Shown here one piece after another: positions 1 through 6,750 of a stretch of 6,750 nucleotides of DNA (the stretch's first letter is position 1; each line of letters opens with the position of its first letter). The position numbers were made by a program, and so were the translations under genes. The DNA is from Sphingomonas bacterium (GTDB taxonomy: Bacteria; Pseudomonadota; Alphaproteobacteria; Sphingomonadales; Sphingomonadaceae): contig NZ_CAHJWX010000102.1 in assembly GCF_903643065.1 (NCBI RefSeq), forward strand, positions 1-6,750. The letters run 5' to 3'. The notes beneath the pieces are model-generated. The model saw only the letters and a program-made list of their open reading frames with translations, ran no database searches and was not told the origin of the DNA.

Positions 1-1931
<1,931 letters not shown>

Positions 1932-2093
1932 TTGCACGGGGGCGAGCGGCCAGATGGCGACCGCTCGCCCTCGTCGGACGGCTGGGGCGGATGTCTCGTC
2001 GAGGGGCTGGGCTGCCTGGTCGAGCTGCTGATGTCGGTAGGTCTGCCCGTGCTGCTGCTCGGTGTCGCGCTACCCGCCTGGCGATGCTGGTGA
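1932..2093 (+). CDS. Possible small Cys/Gly-rich membrane protein (53 aa, TTG start)
   Basis: Not a recognised family. The frame starts at a TTG directly after the infB TAG and stays in the infB reading phase, so it is also the stretch that stop-codon readthrough of IF2 would translate. The N-terminal 18 residues are polar and acidic or basic. A Gly/Cys segment follows (GWGGCLVEGLGCLVELL, about 17-33), then a hydrophobic run (about 32-50, SVGLPVLLLGVALPAW) that could be one membrane helix, ending in RCW. Roughly 83% of third codon positions are G or C by hand count, as in real genes of this window. There is no good Shine-Dalgarno (only a GAGCGGA-like match in the infB tail), so translation would depend on reinitiation or termination coupling. 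An internal ATG at 2031 would leave only the hydrophobic part. It may be a true small gene or chance GC-rich open sequence. Confidence 0.35.
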   Translation: MHGGERPDGDRSPSSDGWGGCLVEGLGCLVELLMSVGLPVLLLGVALPAWRCW

Positions 2094-2146
2094 CCCGCCG
2101 ACGCTTCGGTTAGGCTGCCTTCGCGGCGCGCTACCTGCGTGTCGTA

Positions 2147-2155
2147 AGGAGGTGG
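2147..2155 (+). promoter_or_regulatory. Near-perfect Shine-Dalgarno (AGGAGGTGG) without ATG/GTG/TTG start
   Basis: TAAGGAGGTG at 2145-2154 matches the anti-Shine-Dalgarno end of 16S rRNA over about nine bases. It is far stronger than the sites before the known genes here, such as GAGGA before rpsO or AAGGA before pnp. No ATG, GTG or TTG lies 5-10 bases downstream in a useful frame. The triplet eight bases after AGGAGG is ATA at 2161, opening the 33-codon hydrophobic frame. The GTG at 2152 overlaps the site itself, so it is an unlikely start. Confidence 0.6.
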
Positions 2156-2160
2156 TTTAT

Positions 2161-2262
2161 ATAGAGGTTGAGAAGATTGCAGCGCTGGTGCTCGCCGTCG
2201 TGATGCTAGTCATCGCGGCGGTCGGGTTGGTGATCAAGCTCATCGAGCTGGGTCGCCGCTAA
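2161..2262 (+). CDS. Possible 33-aa single-pass membrane peptide with ATA start
   Basis: No family is assigned. From the ATA at 2161 the frame reads a short acidic N-terminus (EVEK, residues 2-5), about 20 hydrophobic residues rich in Val, Ala, Leu and Ile (6-25, [20 protein letters not shown]), then KLIELGRR and TAA. A charged start, one membrane helix and a basic end resemble small membrane peptides such as type I toxins or holin-like peptides, but that is shape only. The placement eight bases after a near-perfect Shine-Dalgarno argues for translation. About 80% GC at third positions fits coding, and a strong hairpin begins eight bases after the stop. ATA is a very rare start codon, so the gene may be poorly initiated, mutated from ATG, or dead. 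The same frame is open further upstream (ATG at 2062), but that extension ignores the Shine-Dalgarno and looks non-coding. Confidence 0.45.
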   Translation: MEVEKIAALVLAVVMLVIAAVGLVIKLIELGRR

Positions 2263-2269
2263 CCGGCGC

Positions 2270-2297
2270 GGGGCTCGGCGCAGCAACGCCGGGCCCC
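2270..2297 (+). terminator. Strong hairpin 1, 11-bp stem with CAGCAA loop
   Basis: GGGGCTCGGCG (2270-2280) pairs with CGCCGGGCCCC (2287-2297) around the loop CAGCAA (2281-2286). This gives 11 pairs with a single T·G wobble. It begins eight bases after the TAA of the 33-codon frame. The bases after it are TTACACGTTTA, so there is only a weak T tract. It could be an intrinsic terminator or attenuator, an RNA processing site, or half of a paired repeat with the next hairpin. Structure confidence is high and function confidence is low. Confidence 0.5.
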
Positions 2298-2308
2298 TTA
2301 CACGTTTA

Positions 2309-2336
2309 GGGCCCGGATGCAGCAACATCCGAGCCC
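2309..2336 (+). repeat. Hairpin 2, diverged copy of hairpin 1 with the same CAGCAA loop
   Basis: CGGATG (2314-2319) pairs with CATCCG (2326-2331) around CAGCAA (2320-2325). After a C/A mismatch, GGGC (2309-2312) pairs with GCCC (2333-2336). It follows hairpin 1 after 11 bases and shares its loop and GGGC/GCCC base, so the two form a tandem palindrome pair. No T tract follows, which argues against a simple terminator. It sits 65 bases upstream of the rbfA start. Confidence 0.6.
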
Positions 2337-2401
2337 GAGAGGTGCATAGACGTCGAGTCGATTGCATATCCCGGATAGCTCAATACAGGCCGGCCCACAA
2401 G

Positions 2402-2800
2402 ATGCGCGATAGTACCACGCCCGACCGTTCCGTCCGCCTGCTGCGCGTCGGCGAGCAGGTGCGCCATGTGCTGTCGGAGATCCTGCAGCGGGGCGACGTG
2501 CACGATGAGACTCTGGACAAGCATCTGGTCAGCGTCACGGAAGTACGCATGTCGCCCGACCTGCGCCACGCCACCGCCTTCGTGAAGCCGCTGCTCGGCC
2601 GCGACGAGGACGCGGTGCTCACCGCGCTGCGGCAGAACACCGCCTACCTCCAGCGCGAGGTCGCGGCGCGGGTGAAGATGAAATATGCGGCGCGGCTCAA
2701 GTTCCTGGCGGACGAGAGCTTCGACGAGGGCACCCATATCGACACGCTGCTGCGCCAGCCGGCGGTGGCGCGCGACCTGGACGACACGGCGGGCGGCTGA
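2402..2800 (+). CDS. rbfA: 30S ribosome-binding factor A (RbfA)
   Basis: A small cytoplasmic KH-fold protein that binds the free 30S subunit and assists 16S rRNA 5'-end maturation, especially in the cold. The 132-residue product shows the family pattern: [14 protein letters not shown] in the first helix (about 14-27), the strand [20 protein letters not shown] (about 44-63), and [16 protein letters not shown] in the last KH helix and strand, followed by a short acidic tail. The ATG at 2402 is chosen because homology begins just after it. An in-frame GTG at 2342 would add 20 unlike residues. No clear Shine-Dalgarno precedes 2402, which leaves some doubt about the exact start. The stop TGA shares its A with the ATG of tdk, suggesting translational coupling. 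Confidence 0.96.
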   Translation: MRDSTTPDRSVRLLRVGEQVRHVLSEILQRGDVHDETLDKHLVSVTEVRMSPDLRHATAFVKPLLGRDEDAVLTALRQNTAYLQREVAARVKMKYAARLKFLADESFDEGTHIDTLLRQPAVARDLDDTAGG

Positions 2801-3384
2801 TGGCCAAGCTGTATTTCTACTACGCCTCGATGAACGCGGGCAAATCGACCAACCTGCTCCAGGCGGACTTCAACTATCGAGAGCGCGGCATGCGGACGCT
2901 GTTGTTCACCGCCGCGCTGGACACGCGGTCCGCGGCCGGGACGATCACCTCGCGGATCGGCTTGAGCGCCCCGGCGACACGGTTCGACGCGGACACCGAT
3001 CTCGGCGCGGTGACGCTGGCGGCGCATCGCGACGCCGCGCTCGCCTGCGTGCTGGTGGACGAGGCGCAGTTCCTGACCGGCCCGCAGATCGATCAGCTCG
3101 CCGCCATCGCCGACGACAATGGGGTGCCGGTGCTGTGCTATGGCCTGCGCACCGACTTTCGCGGCGCGCTGTTCCCCGGCTCGGCCCGGCTGCTGGCGAT
3201 CGCCGACACGCTGGTCGAGATCAAGTCGGTCTGCGCGTGCGGGCGCAAGGCGACGATGAACCTGCGCGTCGACGCGGACGGCCGCGCGATCGCCGACGGC
3301 GCGCAGACCGAGATCGGCGGCAACGAGCGCTACGTGGCGCTGTGCCGGCGGCATTTCAGGGCGGCGTTGGCGGAGGCTCGCTGA
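2800..3384 (+). CDS. tdk: Thymidine kinase, type II (TK1-like)
   Basis: Phosphorylates thymidine to dTMP with ATP in pyrimidine salvage, in the cytoplasm. The 194-residue product closely follows the proteobacterial Tdk pattern: P-loop MNAGKST (11-17), NYRERGM (25-31), Walker B with the catalytic Glu in VDEAQF (E88), [15 protein letters not shown] (114-128) in the nucleoside site, zinc ligands C145 and C147 (VCACGRK) with C182 and H185 (CRRHF), and the thymidine-binding lasso GGNERYV (173-179). All key residues are present. Its start overlaps the rbfA stop by one base (TGATG), so it is very likely translated by coupling from rbfA. A salvage kinase is unexpected inside a translation operon. A hairpin overlaps its stop codon. 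Confidence 0.96.
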   Translation: MAKLYFYYASMNAGKSTNLLQADFNYRERGMRTLLFTAALDTRSAAGTITSRIGLSAPATRFDADTDLGAVTLAAHRDAALACVLVDEAQFLTGPQIDQLAAIADDNGVPVLCYGLRTDFRGALFPGSARLLAIADTLVEIKSVCACGRKATMNLRVDADGRAIADGAQTEIGGNERYVALCRRHFRAALAEAR

Positions 3385-3408
3385 GCGGAACGCGGGCGTT
3401 CGGCGCTC
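3383..3408 (+). terminator. Hairpin over the tdk stop codon
   Basis: GAGCG-GAACG (3383-3392) pairs with CGTTC (3397-3401) and CGCTC (3404-3408) around the tetraloop CGGG, with a two-base GG bulge on the 3' side. This gives ten pairs in all. The left arm starts in the tdk TGA. No T run follows, so it may be a weak terminator, a 3'-end stabilising stem or a processing site between tdk and the downstream gene. Confidence 0.4.
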
Positions 3409-3437
3409 GTTGAGTATCGATCTGGGAGTGCAAGCCG

Positions 3438-3827
3438 ATGAAGAAGATGCTGTTCGCGCTTGCCCTGTCCCTCGTTGCGGGCGGATCGGCGCAGGCACGC
3501 TCGCGTCCGCTGGGCGCGGAGACCACCATCCCCTTCGCGTCGAACGGCGGCCTGCGTGACTGGCAGCGTGGCGGCGCGCAGAGCGACGCGTTGTGGGTAC
3601 GCGACCGGACCGAGCAATGGTATCTGGTCCGCCTGTCCGGCCGGTGCCGGTTCGACTTCCCGCTCGACACCTTGATCTACACCACCGACCCCAGCGGCAT
3701 CTTCGATCGTTTCTCGACGGTGCGCGTCGGCAGCGAGCCGTATCAGGTCTGTGGCGTTCGCAGCATCGTCGCCAGCGCGCCGCCGCCCGGTCACGAGGGG
3801 CAGGGCCGGACGAAGCCCGCCGGCTGA
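3438..3827 (+). CDS. Secreted hypothetical protein, DUF6491-like
   Basis: Function unknown. Residues 1-20 form a clear Sec signal peptide: basic KK, hydrophobic MLFALALSLVAGG, and the AQA motif at 18-20, so the mature protein should be periplasmic. The mature part has the pattern I associate with DUF6491 proteins of sphingomonads and related bacteria: IPFASNGGLRDWQ (31-43), LWVRDRTEQWYLVRLSGRC (52-70), and GIFDRFSTVRVG (87-98) followed by QVCGVRSI. Cys70 and Cys105 are the only cysteines and could form a disulfide. The last 16 residues are Pro/Gly-rich and probably disordered. The ATG is supported by GGGAG at 3425-3429 and by the signal peptide. It lies 53 bases after tdk and six bases before truB, so it is likely co-transcribed, although nothing links it to translation. 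The family name is from memory of motifs, not a search. Confidence 0.85.
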   Translation: MKKMLFALALSLVAGGSAQARSRPLGAETTIPFASNGGLRDWQRGGAQSDALWVRDRTEQWYLVRLSGRCRFDFPLDTLIYTTDPSGIFDRFSTVRVGSEPYQVCGVRSIVASAPPPGHEGQGRTKPAG

Positions 3828-3833
3828 CGGGCG

Positions 3834-4742
3834 GTGCACGGCTGGATCATCCTTGACAAGCCGGTCGGGGTCGGCTCGACCGACGCGGTGTCGGCGGTCA
3901 AGCGCGCGCTGCGGGCGGGCGGCTATCCCAAGGTCAAGGTGGGTCATGGCGGCACACTCGATCCGCTCGCAAGCGGCGTGCTGCCGATCGCGCTGGGCGA
4001 GGCGACCAAGCTGGCGGGGCGGCTGCTTGATAGCGACAAGACCTACGAGTTCACGATCCGGTTCGGGAACGAGACGGACACGCTGGACGTGGAAGGGCGC
4101 GTGGTGGCGACCTCGCCGATTCGGCCGAGCCTGGGCGAGGTGGACGCGGTGCTGGCGCGCTTCACGGGAGCGATCCGGCAGGTGCCGCCGGCCTTTTCCG
4201 CGCTGAAGGTCGGCGGGAAGCGGGCATATGATCTCGCTCGGGCGGGGGAAGCGGTTGCGCTCGCCGAACGAGAGGTGGTGGTGCATTCGTTACGTCGTCA
4301 CCCCCGCAGCAGCGGGGATGATGAAGACGAGAGTGTCACGCTCCTCACCCAGGTCTCCAAAGGCACCTATATCCGCTCGCTGGCGCGCGACATCGCGCAC
4401 GCGCTCGGCACCGTCGGTCACGTGACGATGCTGCGGCGGACCAGGGCGGGGCCGTTCGGGCTGGAGGCCGCGATAGCGCTGGACAAACTGGCGGAGTTGG
4501 GGCAGGCGCGCGGTCTTGAACACCACCTCCTGCCGTTGAGGGCGGGGCTGGACGACATCCCGGCTCTTTCCCTCACCCCCGACCAGGCAGGGGCGCTCCG
4601 TCAGGGGCGTGTGCTGGCCGGGATTGCCGCCGACGCCGTTCCCAATGGAGGCGCCGCCTTCGCCCTGCTCGACGGCGTCCCCGTGGCGCTGGTCGATGTG
4701 CGGGATGGTGCGGTCCGGGTCGAGCGCGGCTTCAATCTGTAA
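3834..4742 (+). CDS. truB: tRNA pseudouridine(55) synthase TruB
   Basis: Converts uridine 55 in the T loop of tRNAs to pseudouridine and also acts as a tRNA folding chaperone, in the cytoplasm. The 302-residue product begins at GTG with [12 protein letters not shown], the usual alphaproteobacterial start, six bases after the upstream stop. Motifs: [15 protein letters not shown] with catalytic Asp43; DKTYEF with the conserved Tyr70; [19 protein letters not shown]; and [14 protein letters not shown], the Arg-containing motif near the active site. The C-terminal region (about 240-302) fits the small TruB C-terminal domain. Odd point: residues about 154-167 ([14 protein letters not shown]) form a polar loop encoded by a REP-like palindrome with a rare TTA codon just before it. 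No good Shine-Dalgarno is visible, so coupling to the preceding gene is plausible. Confidence 0.97.
   Translation: MHGWIILDKPVGVGSTDAVSAVKRALRAGGYPKVKVGHGGTLDPLASGVLPIALGEATKLAGRLLDSDKTYEFTIRFGNETDTLDVEGRVVATSPIRPSLGEVDAVLARFTGAIRQVPPAFSALKVGGKRAYDLARAGEAVALAEREVVVHSLRRHPRSSGDDEDESVTLLTQVSKGTYIRSLARDIAHALGTVGHVTMLRRTRAGPFGLEAAIALDKLAELGQARGLEHHLLPLRAGLDDIPALSLTPDQAGALRQGRVLAGIAADAVPNGGAAFALLDGVPVALVDVRDGAVRVERGFNL
4295..4324 (+). repeat. REP-like palindrome inside truB
   Basis: CCCCGC (4302-4307) pairs with GCGGGG (4312-4317) around AGCA. After one C/A mismatch a further six pairs (one G·T) join 4295-4300 to 4319-4324. The form, a GTCACCCCCGC arm against a GCGGGGATGATG arm, is like the CGTCATCCCCGC...GCGGGGATGACG intergenic palindromes I know from sphingomonads. 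It lies in frame in the variable loop before the SKGTYIRS motif of TruB. Confidence 0.55.
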
Positions 4743-4763
4743 TCCGATGTCGAGGACGAAATC

Positions 4764-5033
4764 ATGACGATCACCGCCGAGCGCAAGCAGCAGCTCATCA
4801 CCGAGCATGCCCAGGGCGAGAACGACACCGGCAGCCCCGAAGTCCAGGTCGCGATCCTGACCGAGCGCATCCGCAACCTGACCGAGCACTTCAAGGGCCA
4901 TGCCAAGGACAACCATTCGCGTCGCGGGCTGCTGATGATGGTCAACAAGCGGCGCACGCTGCTCGACTATCTCCGCAAGACCGAGGGCCAGCGCTACCTC
5001 GCCCTGATCGCAAAGCTCGGTCTTCGCAAATAA
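4764..5033 (+). CDS. rpsO: 30S ribosomal protein S15
   Basis: A primary 16S rRNA-binding protein that organises the central domain of the 30S subunit and forms a bridge to the 50S subunit. The 89-residue length is the family norm, and the four-helix pattern is intact: [21 protein letters not shown] (22-42) and [22 protein letters not shown] (49-70), including the conserved HSRRGL motif, ending LIAKLGLRK. The ATG at 4764 is preceded by GAGGA at 4752-4756, seven bases away. It follows truB by 21 bases, leaving no room for a self-contained S15-binding leader between the genes; any autoregulatory RNA would have to extend into truB or into the coding start. A strong hairpin follows three bases after the stop. 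Confidence 0.99.
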   Translation: MTITAERKQQLITEHAQGENDTGSPEVQVAILTERIRNLTEHFKGHAKDNHSRRGLLMMVNKRRTLLDYLRKTEGQRYLALIAKLGLRK

Positions 5034-5036
5034 CCC

Positions 5037-5061
5037 GAAGGGCGCCTCAACGGCGCCCTTC
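5037..5061 (+). terminator. Intrinsic terminator or attenuator between rpsO and pnp
   Basis: GAAGGGCGCC (5037-5046) and GGCGCCCTTC (5052-5061) form a perfect 10-bp stem with the loop TCAAC, starting three bases after the rpsO TAA. The following TCTCGC is only weakly T-rich, so partial readthrough into pnp is plausible. In E. coli a terminator at the same place separates rpsO from pnp. Confidence 0.75.
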
Positions 5062-5188
5062 TCGCATCCGCCTTCCCGCAATCCGGCGTGGGGGCACGGA
5101 GCGACGAGTCGCTCCACACCGACGCGGGCCGGCTAGCCCGCACGCACAGGCCCCGGCGGGATCGGCTCGCCGGAGTGAAGGAACCAGA
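5062..5188 (+). promoter_or_regulatory. Structured pnp leader with three hairpins
   Basis: The 127 bases between the rpsO hairpin and the pnp start hold three consecutive stems: GGAGCGA/TCGCTCC (5098-5104 with 5109-5115, loop CGAG); GCGGGC/GCCCGC (5124-5129 with 5136-5141, loop CGGCTA); and CCGGCGGG/CTCGCCGG (5153-5160 with 5166-5173, one G·T, loop ATCGG). The last ends five bases before the Shine-Dalgarno AAGGA (5178-5182). In E. coli the pnp leader is cut by RNase III and PNPase then represses its own mRNA. An equivalent role here is inferred from position only. No clear promoter was found. Confidence 0.5.
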
Positions 5189-6750
5189 ATGTTCGATACC
5201 AAGAAAGTTTCGATCCAGTGGGGCAGCCAGACGCTGACGCTGGAAACGGGCCGCGTCGCCCGTCAGGCCGACGGCGCGGTGCTCGCCACGCTCGGCGAGA
5301 CGGTCGTGCTCTGCGCGGTGACCGCCGCCAAGACGGTGAAGGAGGGGCAGGATTTCTTCCCGCTGACCGTCCATTATCAGGAGAAGTTCTCCTCGTCCGG
5401 CCGCATCCCCGGCGGCTTCTTCAAGCGCGAGCGCGGGGCGACCGAGCGCGAGACGCTGGTCTCGCGGCTGATCGATCGGCCGCTGCGGCCGTTGTTTCCG
5501 TCCGAGTTCCTCAACGAGGTCAACGTCATCGCGCAAGTGATGTCGTATGACGGCGAGAACGAGCCGGACCTCCTGGCGATGATCGCGGCGTCGGCGGCGA
5601 TGACGCTGTCGGGCGTGCCGTTCATGGGCCCGATCGGCGCGGCGCGCGTCGGCTACAAGGATGGGAAGTACCAGCTCAACCCGGCCGACAGCGCCATCGC
5701 CGACCTGGACCTGATGGTCGCCGCGACGCACGACGCGGTGATGATGGTGGAGTCGGAGGCGAACGAGCTGTCCGAGGACATCATGCTCGGCGCGGTGATG
5801 TTCGCGCACAAGGCGTCGCAGCAGGTGATCGAGGCGATCATCAAGCTCGCCGAGCAAGCCGCCAAGGAGCCCTGGGAGCTAAAGGCCGGCGCCGACCTGG
5901 CCGCGCACAAGGCGAAGCTGAAGGAACTGATCGGCGCCGACATGGCCGCCGCCTACAAGCTGACCGACAAGCAGCAGCGCCAGACCGCGATCAACGCCGC
6001 GCGCACCAAGGCGCGCGAGGCGTTCGACGACCTCAAGCACGCCAACCCGGCCGAGTATCTGGGCACGCTCAAGCTGGTGAAGAAGGTGGAGGCCGAGATC
6101 GTGCGCGGCCAGATCCTCAACGACGGCGTCCGCATTGATGGCCGCGACACCAAGACGGTGCGCCCGATCGACGCGTCGGTGCACTTCCTGCCGCGCGCGC
6201 ACGGCTCCGCGCTGTTCACGCGCGGCGAGACGCAGACCATCGCCACCACGACGCTGGGCACCCGCGACGCCGAGCAGATGATCGATGGGCTGAACGGGCT
6301 CAGCTATCAGCATTTCATGCTGCACTATAACTTCCCGCCCTATTCGGTGGGCGAGGTGGGCCGTTTCGGCGCGCCGTCGCGGCGCGACATCGGCCATGGC
6401 AAGCTCGCCTGGCGCGCGCTGCATGCGGTCTTGCCGACGAAGGAGGAGTTTCCCTACACGATCCGCGTCACCTCCGACATCACGGAGAGCAACGGTTCGT
6501 CGTCGATGGCGACGGTATGCGGCGGTTCGCTGGCCCTGATGGACGCGGGCGTGCCGATCAAGCGGCCGGTGTCGGGCATCGCGATGGGGCTGATCCTGGA
6601 GGGCGAGAAGTTCGCCGTCCTGTCCGACATCCTGGGCGACGAGGATCATCTGGGCGACATGGACTTCAAGGTCGCCGGCACCAGCGAGGGCATCACGTCC
6701 TTGCAGATGGACATCAAGATCGCCGGCATCACCGAGGAGATCATGAAGGT
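5189..6750 (+). CDS. pnp: Polyribonucleotide nucleotidyltransferase (PNPase), 5' part (3' end outside window)
   Basis: A phosphorolytic 3'-5' exoribonuclease acting in mRNA decay, usually a trimer that can join the RNase E degradosome. The window holds 520 complete codons, with the gene running off the end. The ATG at 5189 has AAGGA six bases upstream and starts the usual [12 protein letters not shown]. The first RNase PH domain covers about 10-145 with [14 protein letters not shown] (75-88) and [13 protein letters not shown] (92-104). An all-helical domain follows (about 150-300). The second RNase PH domain starts near 320 with the active-site motif [16 protein letters not shown], whose D486, D492 and K494 match the E. 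coli catalytic and metal-binding residues in both identity and number. The KH and S1 RNA-binding domains expected at the C-terminus lie beyond the window. A structured leader precedes it. Confidence 0.98.
   Translation, partial: MFDTKKVSIQWGSQTLTLETGRVARQADGAVLATLGETVVLCAVTAAKTVKEGQDFFPLTVHYQEKFSSSGRIPGGFFKRERGATERETLVSRLIDRPLRPLFPSEFLNEVNVIAQVMSYDGENEPDLLAMIAASAAMTLSGVPFMGPIGAARVGYKDGKYQLNPADSAIADLDLMVAATHDAVMMVESEANELSEDIMLGAVMFAHKASQQVIEAIIKLAEQAAKEPWELKAGADLAAHKAKLKELIGADMAAAYKLTDKQQRQTAINAARTKAREAFDDLKHANPAEYLGTLKLVKKVEAEIVRGQILNDGVRIDGRDTKTVRPIDASVHFLPRAHGSALFTRGETQTIATTTLGTRDAEQMIDGLNGLSYQHFMLHYNFPPYSVGEVGRFGAPSRRDIGHGKLAWRALHAVLPTKEEFPYTIRVTSDITESNGSSSMATVCGGSLALMDAGVPIKRPVSGIAMGLILEGEKFAVLSDILGDEDHLGDMDFKVAGTSEGITSLQMDIKIAGITEEIMK

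Larger units (their letters stand above)
1932..2401. other. Long infB-rbfA spacer with small ORFs and paired hairpins
   Basis: This 470-base stretch separates two genes that are usually close in this operon. It contains, in order, a 53-codon frame touching the infB stop (1932-2093), about 50 bases with no recognised feature (2094-2146), a very strong Shine-Dalgarno (2147-2155), a 33-codon hydrophobic frame (2161-2262), two hairpins with identical loops (2270-2336), and a 65-base leader before rbfA (2337-2401). No tRNA, IS element or reverse-strand gene was recognised here. The only sigma70-like hint before rbfA (TTGCAT at 2362-2367) lacks a convincing -10 box. Confidence 0.6.

Noticed and set aside
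2342..2401. Upstream GTG extension of rbfA by 20 residues
   Set aside because: The added residues do not resemble RbfA N-termini and no better Shine-Dalgarno supports them. The ATG at 2402 sits just before the homology begins.
2362..2401. Possible sigma70 promoter before rbfA (TTGCAT at 2362-2367)
   Set aside because: No convincing TATAAT-like -10 at 16-18 bases. CAATAC at about the right place is too weak to call.
2644..3498. Reverse-strand frame of 284 codons opposite rbfA and tdk
   Set aside because: It covers two well-supported genes, is Arg/Gln/His-rich as a complement shadow and shows no motif.
3330..4286. Reverse-strand frame of 318 codons opposite the DUF6491-like gene and truB
   Set aside because: It is a shadow frame opposite a signal-peptide gene and the TruB catalytic region, with low-complexity Arg/Ala/His composition.
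4743..4763. S15 autoregulatory leader before rpsO
   Set aside because: Only 21 bases separate truB and rpsO, and no stem specific to a known S15 leader class could be recognised by eye.
5879..6649. Reverse-strand frame of 256 codons opposite pnp
   Set aside because: It runs opposite intact PNPase active-site coding and is a compositional shadow.

Overview
The window is a GC-rich, ordinary-looking bacterial chromosome segment carrying a translation and RNA-metabolism gene cluster, all on the + strand: infB (3' part) - two possible small membrane-peptide ORFs - rbfA - tdk - a secreted DUF6491-like protein - truB - rpsO - pnp (5' part). The order infB-rbfA-truB-rpsO-pnp is the conserved nusA/infB operon of proteobacteria. 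The IF2 linker (TVTRALNEDG...RSLAALKRAREKERR), the TruB start [10 protein letters not shown], strong GC3 bias and the DUF6491-like protein point to an alphaproteobacterium, most likely a sphingomonad (Sphingomonas or relative). The genus is inferred from sequence style, not from a database match.

Layout. 1-1931 encodes the last 642 residues of initiation factor IF2. 1932-2401 is an unusually long 470-base gap inside an otherwise tight operon. It holds a 53-codon TTG-start frame abutting the infB stop, a near-perfect Shine-Dalgarno followed by a 33-codon single-membrane-helix frame with no normal start codon (ATA at the right distance), and two tandem hairpins with the same CAGCAA loop whose arms can also pair with each other. 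2402-2800 is rbfA, overlapped by one base by tdk (type II thymidine kinase, 2800-3384). A hairpin overlaps the tdk stop. A signal-peptide protein (3438-3827) and truB (3834-4742) follow, six bases apart. truB carries a REP-like palindrome inside its coding sequence. rpsO (4764-5033) ends in a textbook hairpin terminator or attenuator, and a 127-base leader with three further hairpins precedes pnp (5189 to the window end, 520 codons seen).

How the genes work together: IF2 and RbfA act in initiation and 30S maturation, TruB makes pseudouridine 55 in tRNA, S15 nucleates the central domain of the 30S subunit, and PNPase degrades RNA. Thymidine kinase (dTMP salvage) and the secreted protein do not belong to this function and look like insertions into the operon. 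No tRNA, rRNA, CRISPR array, IS element or phage gene was seen. The most unusual material is in the infB-rbfA gap.
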